Notes: generated by a model not told the origin, from the letters alone. A DNA stretch of 64,000 nucleotides from Leishmania donovani (GCF_000227135.1 NC_018240.1:485657-549656); one strand, 5' to 3'. Counted from the stretch's first letter, positions 9,505 to 20,310 are shown. Translations and numbers: made by a program.

Positions 9505-12500
9505 CTACATATACCGATCAACGTAGCGACCACCCTTGCGAGGCATCTTGGAAAGCGAATTTGCTATCTCGGAGCCCGTCGCCACCGCCCTCGCCGCAGC
9601 ACTGGTCACCTTATCTCCAGCAGCGCTGCCTTCTTCCGACGGTTTTGGCACGAAGGCGAGAAGGAGACAAGCAAACACGTAGTAAATGCTGAGAAGCACC
9701 ATCACACACACCAGCACCGGGTTCGCGATGAGCCACCAGAGTGGGACGTGCGCTGTGGGCTGGACGCTGCTTGAGTGAAGCCGCAGCGTGTCTTGCGACG
9801 TCGCGTGCTCTTGCACCGCGCTTGTGTGCCGGCTCGCCATGTCCTGTGCGATGGACTCCATTCGCTGCACAGCCGCTGAGGTGGTGTCCGCCACGCTGTT
9901 CACGACAGTTTTGATCTCTGCCGAGTGTGTCGTGAGATGTGTCTGCAGCGTGGCCTCCACTTTCGCGTGGAAGGAGGGAATGAGTCGCTTCTCGGCGGCT
10001 GACACGTTTTCTGCGAGTGCCGTCTGCACAGCCGTCTTCAGCTCCGCGGCGGAGCGGCTCGTTGCCGCCTCCACCAGCTGCGACGCACGAGTACCTTCCT
10101 CGTTTTGCTGAGAAGCGATGCGCATCATCGTGGCATCCAGCAGTTCCTGGATGTCGGCCAAGGAAGGAAGCCCGCTCGCGTTGCCCCCCACGTCATCGAT
10201 CTTCGCCACGAGCGACTGCACCGCCGCCGCGATGTCGCGCTGCAGCAGCTGCCCCTGGCTGCTCAGCTCTTGTATGCCCTTCTGCATCTCCTCCTGCACC
10301 CGCTGAACCTCTGCCTGAACGACTGACTGCATCGTCACAGGCCCCGCGCCTGTCGCACTGTTTTCGCGCACAAGAGCCGCTTCCTCCTCCTGGAGTTGCC
10401 GCAGCCCCGCAAGTTCGTCCTGCAGCTTCTCGGCGGCAGCACTTGCACTCTTGCCGGTCGGCACGGACGCGAGGTCGCTGATGAGTTGAGTGACGCGGCG
10501 AAGACGATCCCGCGTAGCTGTGCGAATGCGAGCCTGAGCCCGCTGCTGCTCCTCAGAGAATCCAATAAGCACCGGAGACGGCTGGAGAAGCTGCACAGAC
10601 ACGTGCTGCTCCTGGATTGCCTCCTGCATCGCCGCCATTCGGGCCAGCAGGGCGTCAGTGCGCTGCGCTTGCCCCTTTTCGTTGTCAGAGACGGATTCGC
10701 GCAGAGCGGTCAACAGTTCCTCCTTGTGTGCCTGCGCCACAGACTGGATGGAGCCCTGCACGCTGCTCAGCTGCGCCCTCACCTCTGCGCTCGTGGCGGT
10801 GCCACGCACGGCCTCCATGAGCCGGGCGTCGCGGCCCTCGAGCGACTGTGTGAGAGATGTGAAGCGATCCTGGAAAAGCGCCTGCAATGTGTCTCTCTCT
10901 GATGTCTGTGCCGCGGCCGCTGCGGCAGAGGCGCTGCAGAACTTCTCGCTTGCTTCCTGCAGACGCGTCAGCACTGACGAGACGTCGGCGGTGCGGCTAA
11001 CTTCATCCAGCCGCTCCTCGAGCCGGCGCAGTGCAGCGGCGTGAGCCTCCAGAGCGGTACCCATCGGCGAGAGCAGCTCCCCGATGTCAGACAGCGCGGC
11101 GGCGGGGGCGGCCGGAGGCGGCACATCAGCCAAGGCAGCCGCCTTCGCCGCCCTCGCCTCCACCGATTCCCGCACCGCCTGCACATCTTCCTGCTGCTCG
11201 CGTACGGCGGCCGTCACGGTTTCCGCGAGCGAGGCCATCTTAGCCGTCAGGTTCGTCTCCTGAAGGCTGAGCTCCTCCTTCATGAAGGTGAGAACGCTGT
11301 CGATGTACTTGTACATGGGCGTCAAGTTCACCTCAGGCGTCTTGCCCACTTGAGTCTGCAACGCCTGCAGCAGCTCCTCGCGAAGTGTCGCGAGCTCGTG
11401 CGTCGTTTTCTCTATCAGTGCCGCCGTAGCTGTCGGTGGCGTGTCGATGCTGACGGAGCCGTGCTCTTCGGCCGCATGCTCGGCCTTCAGCTGGCTGTCG
11501 GCAGAAGTGCGCATCTCCTCCAGCTGCGCCTGCAGGCTTGCCGCGACGGAGGTCGACACGCTGTCGGCGATGTGCAGCAACTGCTGTTCGATGGCGAGCT
11601 GGTTTGCAGTGTTCATCTGCTCCACCTGCACAGAAAGCTCCGCCCACCGTGGCGAGAGCACAGCCTCCACGGCGTCCGTTAGCACCTCCTGCGAAAGCGG
11701 CGCGGGCGGCGGTGCAGCTGCAGGCGGTGGTGCCGCGGAGGCGGCGGCCGACGCGGCCTCCCCGGCCTCTCGAAGCGCGTTGAGCTGCTCCTGGACGGTG
11801 GACATGGCGGACTGCAGGGCCTCCTCCGTGTGCTGCTGGATGGCGGCTGTGACGCTGTCGCTCACCACCTGCGCCACTGTCATGAGTTGTTGCTGCGCGT
11901 CGTCTTTGTGGATTGCCAGCATGGAGCTTGTCGCTGATACATCGCGGCGCAGCTGCTCCAACGCTTCCGTGATCTTCTCCTGAGCCGCCTCCGGCACGCC
12001 ACTAGCAGGAGTCGCAGCAGGCGATGGAGTAGAAGCGGCGGTCGCGGTGGTTACAGTGCTACGCAGCTCATCGAGCTGACGCTGCAGAACTTCCTGCATG
12101 GCCTGCAGTGCATCCCGGGTGGCGGCTTGCTCTTTGAAGACGTCTCCCACGATCTCGTCCACTGCCGCAAGACGGCTTTGCGTCGACTGTACAGCGTCGA
12201 AAACCTTTTCAATCTCAATCGCCATGTCCGCGTCGGTTGCGGCGCCTGCCGTGGCCTCGCCGCTGGTGTCCTTCGACTCTGCTAGCTTCTTCACCTCGCT
12301 GGTGATGGTGCGGCGCAGTTCATCGGTGGCCGACTGCACGGCACTTTCGATGCTCTCTTCGATCGCCCTTATGTCGACGGATGCCTTGGCAGCCGCGTCA
12401 CCGCCGCTTCCACGCGCCGCCAGTCGCTCCTCAGCCAGGAGGTCATTGATCAAGTTTGAGAGCTTCTCATGCTGCTCGGCGGCCGCCTTCTGAACCGCCT

Positions 12501-13407
12501 CGACGACGGCAGTGCGGAGCTCCGCCGGCGCCGAGGTCACCGCTGGCGCGTCCCGGCCCGCTACTACGGCCGTGATGCGCCTCTGCAAGTCCTCAAAGTG
12601 CGCCGCCGTGCTCTCCTCCAAACGAGAAAGTTGATAGACCATGTCGCTGCTTGGTGGCGGTGTGGAGGTGGTGCTGGAGGGCAGGGTGGCACCGGTGAGC
12701 TGCTCGGCAACGCGTGCGCTGACCAGCCGCGCCACCGCCTCCGCATCGATGGGCATTGGGGAGTGAGAAGGGGAGGCGCTGGGGCTGTCTCGCTCCGCGG
12801 CACCCTGTCGCTCACGCACGACGCGGAGTTGCCGCAGCTCATCGTGGATGCTATTGAGCACGATCTCCGAGAAGCTCTTCATCTTGTCTGCGTATGTGAC
12901 GTGCAGCGCATCCAGCTGCTGCCCGGTGCGCTGCTCCACCTGGTCCACAACGAGGTTGGCCACAACTGCCAGTTGCTCTTGCAGACACTGCTCCATCACC
13001 TCGCGCTCGGTGGAGCTGATGACATCCACGTAGGAGGCACCAGTGCGGTGAGGAACCTTGCTCTCGTAAGCTCCGTGCGGCAGTACCGGCGTAACACGCA
13101 CACCGGCGAGGCTGGGCATCGACAACGCCAGCACGGCGCGCTGTACCTCTGCGTCCTCTGGGTGAAGTGTCACCTCCACGTTCAGCGCTACAAACTCCGG
13201 GATGCCCTTCAAAAGATCCGAAGAAGGGCCATAGCCGCGAGTGCGAATCCGCAGCGGCCGAAGACCGCCAGAAGGTGACGGTGACGGTGCCGCATTCGCG
13301 GCGGCGGCAGCGCCGCTACGCGTGCTGTGGTGCCGCAGCGCAGCTACGAGGTGGAGAGGCGCCCGCGCACTGAGGCAGTGGGGAACCGGCGTGTACGCCC
13401 GCTGCAT
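9505..13407 (-). CDS. Large mitochondrial coiled-coil protein, probable p166 (tripartite attachment complex)
   Basis: A 1,300-residue protein from the ATG at 13407. The N-terminus is Arg/Ala/His-rich with almost no acidic residues in the first 60 positions and looks like a mitochondrial presequence. Residues about 130-1,200 are nearly all Ala/Glu/Gln/Leu-rich coiled coil, with Pro/Ala-rich breaks near 460 and 570. One membrane segment at about 1220-1250 (LWWLIANPVLVCVMVLLSIY and following) is followed by a basic tail of about 48 residues ending in GGRYVDRYM. T. brucei p166 is known to have this architecture: presequence, long coiled coil, single C-terminal membrane span and short tail. It anchors kDNA through the inner membrane to the basal body. 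I also recall p166 lying beside POLID in T. brucei. The identity therefore rests on architecture and remembered synteny, not on residue motifs. Confidence 0.6.
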   Translation of the reverse strand: MQRAYTPVPHCLSARAPLHLVAALRHHSTRSGAAAAANAAPSPSPSGGLRPLRIRTRGYGPSSDLLKGIPEFVALNVEVTLHPEDAEVQRAVLALSMPSLAGVRVTPVLPHGAYESKVPHRTGASYVDVISSTEREVMEQCLQEQLAVVANLVVDQVEQRTGQQLDALHVTYADKMKSFSEIVLNSIHDELRQLRVVRERQGAAERDSPSASPSHSPMPIDAEAVARLVSARVAEQLTGATLPSSTTSTPPPSSDMVYQLSRLEESTAAHFEDLQRRITAVVAGRDAPAVTSAPAELRTAVVEAVQKAAAEQHEKLSNLINDLLAEERLAARGSGGDAAAKASVDIRAIEESIESAVQSATDELRRTITSEVKKLAESKDTSGEATAGAATDADMAIEIEKVFDAVQSTQSRLAAVDEIVGDVFKEQAATRDALQAMQEVLQRQLDELRSTVTTATAASTPSPAATPASGVPEAAQEKITEALEQLRRDVSATSSMLAIHKDDAQQQLMTVAQVVSDSVTAAIQQHTEEALQSAMSTVQEQLNALREAGEAASAAASAAPPPAAAPPPAPLSQEVLTDAVEAVLSPRWAELSVQVEQMNTANQLAIEQQLLHIADSVSTSVAASLQAQLEEMRTSADSQLKAEHAAEEHGSVSIDTPPTATAALIEKTTHELATLREELLQALQTQVGKTPEVNLTPMYKYIDSVLTFMKEELSLQETNLTAKMASLAETVTAAVREQQEDVQAVRESVEARAAKAAALADVPPPAAPAAALSDIGELLSPMGTALEAHAAALRRLEERLDEVSRTADVSSVLTRLQEASEKFCSASAAAAAAQTSERDTLQALFQDRFTSLTQSLEGRDARLMEAVRGTATSAEVRAQLSSVQGSIQSVAQAHKEELLTALRESVSDNEKGQAQRTDALLARMAAMQEAIQEQHVSVQLLQPSPVLIGFSEEQQRAQARIRTATRDRLRRVTQLISDLASVPTGKSASAAAEKLQDELAGLRQLQEEEAALVRENSATGAGPVTMQSVVQAEVQRVQEEMQKGIQELSSQGQLLQRDIAAAVQSLVAKIDDVGGNASGLPSLADIQELLDATMMRIASQQNEEGTRASQLVEAATSRSAAELKTAVQTALAENVSAAEKRLIPSFHAKVEATLQTHLTTHSAEIKTVVNSVADTTSAAVQRMESIAQDMASRHTSAVQEHATSQDTLRLHSSSVQPTAHVPLWWLIANPVLVCVMVLLSIYYVFACLLLAFVPKPSEEGSAAGDKVTSAAARAVATGSEIANSLSKMPRKGGRYVDRYM

Positions 13408-13790
13408 GAATCAAGCGAGGGTATTCCAGCGTCGCAGTTTGATGCGCCTTGGGGGGATTGTTGTCGTCTCTTTGCTGCGGGCCGTGCGCCTACAAAAAAG
13501 GATCTGTGTGCTGCTCAGAATGGCAAAAGCGACGATGAAAAGACAGAGGGGAGGAATCCACAGATAAGAAAAAAAAATAAGAAAAGCTAGCGCTGCCTGT
13601 GCGCGTGTGTGCCTGTCAGTCCTCCTTGCACCTCCCCTCCCCCCGAGCCGGTTCGTCTATGACAATGTGTTTCTATGTGGGTTTGTTCTGTGACCCTGTG
13701 TGCTGATGCCTCAGCTTGCTTGTGTATATGCCTGTGGGCGGAGGTTGTATTTTTGGCTGCTACAGGTGACGGGCAACACGCACGCGCGGA

Positions 13791-13834
13791 GGCAGCACGG
13801 CAGGCAGCACGGCAGGCAGCACGGCAGGCAGCAC
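13791..13834. repeat. 12-bp minisatellite
   Basis: Three perfect copies of GGCAGGCAGCAC (13799-13810, 13811-13822, 13823-13834), preceded by a partial copy at 13791-13798. It is intergenic. Confidence 0.92.
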
Positions 13835-14122
13835 AGCGAAGCGGACGCCAAAACACAGAGCCACTGCTCAGTCTACAAAAAAAAAGCACGATAGAGAACC
13901 AAATGGCCACACGTCGCTGATGTGCCGGCACAGAGGCACAGACACACACGCATACACGTCAGATGTGTGTCGCTCCCCTCTTTACGTTCTCTTGGATGCT
14001 CCCTTTTTTTCTGTTCGGCCGTCTGAGTGCACCTCTGTTAAACTTGGGCGTTGGTGTTGATGGCTCTGAACCCTGTGCGTGTACGTATGCGGGGAGGAGA
14101 GCGGGGTCTCTTTGCGGAGACT

Positions 14123-14145
14123 ATGTGTGTGTGTGTGTGTGTGTG
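14123..14145. repeat. TG dinucleotide repeat
   Basis: An uninterrupted TG run in the region between the p166-like and kinesin-13 genes. Confidence 0.95.
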
Positions 14146-16770
14146 CCCACACTCTCGCTGTTGACGGCCGCAGTGGAATGTGAAGGCGCATGAAGCAACG
14201 AGCGGTCATCGTGGAGGGGGTGGGGGACGGAGAAGAGGCGCAAGGGCAGAAGAGGGCAGTGAGGAAAGGAAGGATACACAAGAAGACATGATAGCGGTAC
14301 AGAGCACGTACTCTGGGCCAGGCTTGCAAGAGCACGATACATCACCGACCCAGGCACACCCTGACACTTAAAGCACGCTTCTGGCCGCACATTTCCACCA
14401 AGAAGCGGGATGGGTTGCATGAAAAGACGATATGGTGTGTGGAGGGAAGCGGAGGAGAGGTGTCAACGGGTAAGCCGCCACCATGCGCCACCGTGCCGCA
14501 CCAGGAGCGCTACTCGACGGCAGGAAGGAAAAGAACTCACCAAAGCAGAGGCAGAGCACCTCAACCGCGTGTGCGGTGCGCACGGCACCCCTGCTCCCCT
14601 CCCCCCCACACCCGTGCGCATGCATATTCTTCTCAGTCACCATGCGCCCGTCCTGGGCGCTTGTCCAAAGCACGACAATGCCTTTCGGCTTCCTAGCGGA
14701 GGTGTGCGTGTGCGTGTGCGTTTGTCTGCTTTCCTTGCGTTCTTTTTTGGTTGGGGGGAGGGATGACAGGAAACAGCATCAAGGCAGAAAGATACGCGCG
14801 GGTGGCCGAAGCCCAACAAAGGAGACAGAGAACAGAGACGCCAACGCAAAACAACAACAACAACGCGAACAATGCAACCACATACGACAGACACACAAGA
14901 ACACGGAGAGGAGCGAGACAGGGTGAAAGGCGGGGGAGAAGGGAGGGGCAGCAACAATCAGCAAATAGACAAAGAAACGCGCCAACAGTGGTGACGTGAG
15001 CGAAGAACCAAACCCAGAAGAAATGGAAGACAGAGGAGGCAGAGGGGGAGAGATACACACGAGTCCGCTAAAGGAAAAAGAACACCCAAACAGCGAAAGA
15101 GAAAAGAGCGTTACGTCAGACACCAAGTGAGGGAAGGGGGGGGGGGAACAACAAGAAAAGCGGCAGAGTAACGATATCAACGGGACCCCATCATACAAAC
15201 ACACACACACGCACATTCACAGAGAGATATACCCAGCAAAACCATTTTCGATGTGTCATACTCTGAAAAAAAAAAAAAAAATGAAGGGAAGGTGATGGGG
15301 ATGGGTGTGGAAGCTGGGTGGTGGACGGCGAGGTGAGGGCGTTAAGCAGCTTTCTGTTTGCCCCATTGACCGACGCACACACAGGAGGCTCATCTCCCTC
15401 TACACTCCCTCCCCCTTCTTGCTCCATGCAAAAAAAAAACACGCACACAAGCCCCCTCCCTCCATCACAGTCCCCGTCGCACATCCCCCCCCCTTCTCGC
15501 AGTCTTGAGGTACAGTTATACTCTAGTACAAGAAAGCGATGTTTGAATAAGACGGAAAAAACAACAACGGTGAAACAAGAACAAAAAAAAAAAGATGTAT
15601 GCTTCGGAGTGACCGTGTATGCCTCCACGCACCGTGTCTGGGTGACCAGAATGCGTGCTACACATCTTCGGGCCCGCCACACTGTGGGTCCGTTGTGAGA
15701 CGCGAGGGAGAGAGAACGTAAACGAGAGACGTCCGCGAAGGGCCTCCCCCCTCACACTGTCACGGACAGACACGCTAAAAGTGAAGATCAATGGGCCAAT
15801 AGAAGAAAAAAAGACCGACGGACGACGGCAGCGGTGGATGTGTGAGACGGCGAGGTGGCGAGAAAAAGAACCAGCTGGTGGGGGGAGGGGAGGCGTTCAG
15901 ACGTAGGCGAGTCGGCACCGGCGCTGCCAACAACAAGAGTAACATATAAAAAAAGAAGGAAACGAAGGCACCCATCCGCCTGCCCACACACACACACACA
16001 TACACAAGTTGTAAAACATTGAAGCCTGGCAGAAGAGAGTCGGGAAGAAAGGGTGGTAGGGGAAGGGATGCAGCGGTACGAGAGGCCATGAAACATGGTG
16101 AGTGGGGAGGGGGAGGGGGTGCGGAGGAACTTGAGAGAGCGTAGCGCCGTCACAGAAAAGGGCGAAAGCGCGCGCACACGCTGTCACGTCTACACCATGC
16201 ACACACACACACACACAAAACACTGACATGCACCAGCCGCCATCGCGAGAGAGGCAAGAGTGAGAGTCAGAGAACGAGAGAGAGAGATGGGTGACACGAC
16301 ACAAAGGGAACCAAACATACGAAAGAGAAGACACACATCGAGGCAAAATTAAGAGAAACAGAACAGGAGGAGCCGTCGCTCAGCATCGCTCAGCCAGCAA
16401 GGCGCTCCATCTGCACCATCAGATGGCGTGCGTATGTGTGCGTAGGGGGAAAAGAAGGTAGGGCGACGACAGACTAGAGCACCCCTCTCCCTCACACATT
16501 CCCATTGGTGCTTGTCCTTTCTCTCCCTCGCACCGCAGACGCGCACGTGGCGATGCGCTGCGTGCATGACAAGACGAGCGCACCAAGAAGGAAAAAAAAG
16601 GTTGGGAGAGCTGGGAGAGATGTCCCACGTACATGATCACGGATCATGCCCGAAGTAGTACAAGGAAACATTGTCGAGGACACGTACCCGGTTGGGCAGC
16701 CGCGGTGATCCCGCCGACCTTGTGCATAGCACTGTTCAAGTCCCCCACTCACAACGCACCGGTGACCTGA

Positions 16771-18957
16771 TCAGCGGCGACCAGCGGCACCAGCATGGCG
16801 GGTGTACTGATCGAGCTGCCGGCGCAGTTCCTCGATGCGGCGCACCTGTGAGGAGAGAATGGCGTCGACACGCCTGCAATACCCACTCATCGAGTTCTCC
16901 GGGTTCTCGGCAGCGTTCAGTTGCGTCATCTCATCTTTCAGGAGCTCCATCATGCAGTCGATGTGATGGCGGTGTGCCAGGATCAGGTTGTCCTCCTCGG
17001 CGTCGAGGCTGTCGCCGCTGTCGTACCGTGAGTCATCGCCCATAGGCGTGGGCATCGCCGAAGACATGCCACTCGGGCCGCGACTGTGGGTCGGGGTCGG
17101 GCGGTGGTAGGACTTCTTCTGCGGGGAGCTGCTGGTGACGGGGCGCGAGCCGAAGCTGCGGTTGGACCGAAGAGTGTTGTCGGAGCTATCGTCTCCGTGT
17201 CGATGAAAGCTGTTGACCATCTTCTGGTTTGGCGTTCCGGGCTCGCGAGTGCGTGTCTGGCTGGAGGAGCGCGAGCTCGTGATCACACGCTCCTTCGCGC
17301 GACGTTGCGCGAAGGAGCCGGAGATGCCGACGGTTTCGACGTGCTCCGTAGGCATCTGCCCCATCATAATCTCCTCCGCTGCGCTGTGGCTGGACTTGTC
17401 CTTCTTGAGCTCCTTGACACGGTCGGCGTAGCGCAGCGTGTTGAGTGTGTGCTCGCAGCTGCCGCTGGCGGGGCTGATGTTGCCGATCATCACCGTGCGG
17501 CTGTTGCCCATGAAGCAGTCACGAAGCACCGCCGTCAGCTTAGACCCGCGAAACGGAATGTGGCGGTGATTCTGGTCTAGCGCGCGGATGCACTCCTTGA
17601 GGGCAAATAGAGACTTATTGATCTCCGCCCCCTCCAGCCGCGTGGTGCGGTCGCTATCCAGCGTGTCAGCGCCGCGCTCAGAGCCGGCAAGATCGATGAA
17701 AGTGAAGCGGCCGAAGAAGCGGTTCTTCTCATTCACAATGGTGATGTGCAGAATGGCGTGCGAGCGCGAGGAGTCGGCATTCATGCCAGTGGATCCCGCC
17801 GCACGGATGGTGTTGCCATAGTCGATGATCTCCATGAGGTGGTCGGTGCTGTCGACGCGGTGCTCGGTCAGGCCGCAGACGTTAATGACGCCGCGGCTAT
17901 CCTCCCTACACGCCAACCGCTCGCGCTCGTTCAGCAAGTCGTACAGCTTGCCGCCGTAGATCTCGAAGAAAGAGACGTTGATGCCCATGCCGCGACTCAG
18001 CCGCGACCAGAGGTCCTTGGCCGCCATCAGGTACAAGCCCTCCTGCTTGTCCTTACCTAGCATGGTGTATGTCTTACCGCTACCCGTCTGACCGTAAGCA
18101 AAGCACGTCGCGCACCCGCCCTCGAACACCGTCTCGATCAACGGCTTGCAGGCTTCCTCATATACGTCCCGGTTGGTCTTCCGGTCATCCATAACCTTGT
18201 CGTAGGTGAAGCGGTGCTTTTCGATGTAGCGGGTGAGATCTACCTTTTGGCGTGGCTCCAGCAGCGTAATGATGTGGTTGTTGTCCGGGTCCGTGGCGAG
18301 AATGTCGTAGAGGCCGTCGGCTTGCTCGCTAGCATTCAGGGGGCGCTTGCGAATGACCACGGTGATTCGGCTGGCACGACGCCGCTGAGCATTACCGCCT
18401 TCACCGGTTGCGCGCCGGCCGAATGGTGAGGGGGAAGACGCTCCAACGCGGCTCACCGGGCGTGAAACCGGCTTTGCCGGCGCAGCGGCAGGGCGGACGG
18501 CGTTTTCGCCGTCGTCTGTGTTGGGGTCACGGCGCTGCGCCGACATCGGCCGCGGCTGCTCGGCCACCCTTTCCCGCTCGCGTCGCTGCATCGCTTCCGT
18601 CGGGGTCGCACGGCGCAACGGCGTAGGGATGCGGGCGGGCAACGCGGGGGCCTGAATGGCGGCCTGCACGCGCGACGCCGGCTCCGTCGCCGGGGGCGGC
18701 GACTTGGGGCCCGTCGACGCCACCGGTGCTGCAGGTGTCATGCCGCCGCCGCTGCCGTTCGCCCGATCACGCTTCAGAAACTGGATGAGCTCGAAGAGCT
18801 TCCGACGGTCCGTCATGACGATAACGCCAACGGAGTGATAGTCCTGCATGGTGAGCTGCTTTAGCTGCTGGACAGAGGTGACGCCGCCGTCGACGAAGCC
18901 CTGCACCGTGTGCTCCAGCCCGCCCTGAACAAGCAGCTGCTTCAGCTGCGACTCCAT
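16771..18957 (-). CDS. Kinesin-13 (MCAK-type) motor with N-terminal SAM-like domain
   Basis: A 728-residue protein. Residues 1-65 resemble a SAM domain (MESQLKQLLVQGGLEHTVQG, then DYHSVGVIVMTDRRKLFELI). A Pro/Ala/Arg-rich linker reaches about 195. The motor (about 197-530) has the P-loop FAYGQTGSGKTYTML near 285, switch I NADSSRSHAIL near 396, and switch II IDLAGSERGADT near 422. It ends in LNTLRYADRVKELKK, the kinesin-13 motor-to-neck junction. The class-specific loop EPRQKVDLTRYIEKHRF contains the KVD triplet used by kinesin-13 proteins to depolymerise microtubules. The tail is Ser/Arg-rich with a short helix near 650-720. The motor is internal rather than N-terminal, as in the family. Its likely role is microtubule-end depolymerisation in the spindle or flagellum. 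Leishmania has several kinesin-13 paralogues and I cannot say which this is. Confidence 0.92.
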   Translation of the reverse strand: MESQLKQLLVQGGLEHTVQGFVDGGVTSVQQLKQLTMQDYHSVGVIVMTDRRKLFELIQFLKRDRANGSGGGMTPAAPVASTGPKSPPPATEPASRVQAAIQAPALPARIPTPLRRATPTEAMQRRERERVAEQPRPMSAQRRDPNTDDGENAVRPAAAPAKPVSRPVSRVGASSPSPFGRRATGEGGNAQRRRASRITVVIRKRPLNASEQADGLYDILATDPDNNHIITLLEPRQKVDLTRYIEKHRFTYDKVMDDRKTNRDVYEEACKPLIETVFEGGCATCFAYGQTGSGKTYTMLGKDKQEGLYLMAAKDLWSRLSRGMGINVSFFEIYGGKLYDLLNERERLACREDSRGVINVCGLTEHRVDSTDHLMEIIDYGNTIRAAGSTGMNADSSRSHAILHITIVNEKNRFFGRFTFIDLAGSERGADTLDSDRTTRLEGAEINKSLFALKECIRALDQNHRHIPFRGSKLTAVLRDCFMGNSRTVMIGNISPASGSCEHTLNTLRYADRVKELKKDKSSHSAAEEIMMGQMPTEHVETVGISGSFAQRRAKERVITSSRSSSQTRTREPGTPNQKMVNSFHRHGDDSSDNTLRSNRSFGSRPVTSSSPQKKSYHRPTPTHSRGPSGMSSAMPTPMGDDSRYDSGDSLDAEEDNLILAHRHHIDCMMELLKDEMTQLNAAENPENSMSGYCRRVDAILSSQVRRIEELRRQLDQYTRHAGAAGRR

Positions 18958-19608
18958 CCTTGACGTGAGAGCTGCTCAAGCCCTTGTTTCAAGGTTCAAA
19001 GGTAAAAACAAAATGAAATTCACCGGTAGAGGACAGCTGTGGGTACGTTGAGCGCCGGCCCTCTGCAACCTATATGCACACGGCGTTATGCAGAGCCACA
19101 GCGATGCAACTCGTCAAGGTGCTCTCAGACGCCTGCCGGACAGAGTCTTCGAGGAGAGGTTGAAAAATACAAGAGAAATGAGACGATGTATCCACCAGCG
19201 TGGAAATACGCGCGCGAGAGCGCGATGGCAACGCTCAGGGGAGAAGACGATGAGTATCAGTCAGTGAATGCGTGTGTGTATACAATCCGAAGAAAGAGAA
19301 ATCAGAAACGGGTTTCGCGCGTTCGGGTGTGCGAGCGGTACGGCCATGCGTGGCGCCCTGTGTATGTGTGTGCCTGTGTCGTCGCAAAGTTCCACAGCCC
19401 GTAGGGGTTCAGTCCACGAAAGAGAGTTGCGTGCGTGTGGCAGAGCGCGAGCTGCGGAGAGGAGGGTGCGACGATCCATAGGCGCACGCGGAGAGAAGGA
19501 CAGCATCACACAAAAGGAAAGAAGGGGAGGGGAGAGATGGTGCACGTTAGAGGCGGAGTGGGAGGAAGGGGGGGGGGCAGGGCAGCACATGGACAACGTG
19601 CGAATCAT

Positions 19609-19642
19609 TCACGGTATTGCGGTGTCTGCCGCAATACCGTGA
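19609..19642. other. Perfect 14-bp stem-loop
   Basis: The arms TCACGGTATTGCGG (19609-19622) and CCGCAATACCGTGA (19629-19642) are exact reverse complements around a 6-base loop. It lies between two minus-strand genes, so it would be transcribed in the squalene monooxygenase 3'UTR or in the kinesin-13 upstream region. There is no T tract, so it is not a bacterial-type terminator. Confidence 0.85.
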
Positions 19643-20309
19643 TAGACACACGTGCACGTACAACAAGGCAGAGAGCAGCACCGCTGCACAGGGCTGTTCG
19701 AATGTGGTAACTGACATGGGCAGAAGAGACGTTTTAAGGCAAACTCGTCTCCTGATCACCCGCACGAGGGCTCGTGCAGAGTCTTAGCTGAAAGGATGCG
19801 AAGGGTTCGGGCACCAGCGGGCTTGTTCTTCAAAGAAGTGTGCACACTTTCTCACTCCTCCTCCCTCTTGCCCCTCTCTCTGGCATGAAAGTATGCACGC
19901 ATACACACATACATATACCGGGAGAGATGTGGAGGGGGAGCACAGGAGAGGAAGGAGTCGAAGATGTCAGGGAGAGGGTGGTCTTCGCGCAGTCACCCTC
20001 TCGTGTAATGTTCATCAACTTAGCCTCGTTTTTCTCGCCTGCACAGAGCGTTCTCGTGCTTTAGCAGCTGCGCATGTGCGTGTGTGGGGGGACTCTCTGG
20101 GTGCGCGCCTTTCCATGCGTGGCCTCTTTTTTCGCACGTGTTCCCCCCTCTTTCCATCTTTTCAACCATCACAAGAGAGAGAAAAGGGGGTCTAGCATTC
20201 ATGTTTGTGCGCGCACGAGCGGCGGCGCGTCAGTGAGCAGAAGCGGCGGTCCAGGGTGCGTGCGTTTGTGGATTCGGAGGGATGGAAGAGAGGCAGGGGA
20301 CGGTCTATA

Positions 20310-20310
20310 A

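Larger units (their letters stand above)
13408..16770. other. Long gene-free region between p166-like and kinesin-13 genes
   Basis: About 3.4 kb with no supported gene, the longest intergenic stretch of the minus-strand unit. It holds a 12-bp minisatellite (13791-13834), a TG run (14123-14145), an A run near 15267-15281, CA runs near 15190-15215 and 16198-16220, and long purine-rich stretches on the plus strand (so pyrimidine-rich in the transcript) from about 14750 to 16350. It presumably contains the 5'UTR of the p166-like gene and a very long kinesin-13 3'UTR. Confidence 0.6.

Noticed and set aside
12469..13278. A 269-codon plus-strand open frame opposite the p166-like gene
   Set aside because: It mirrors the minus-strand coiled-coil gene, lacks a splice-site context and matches no family I know.
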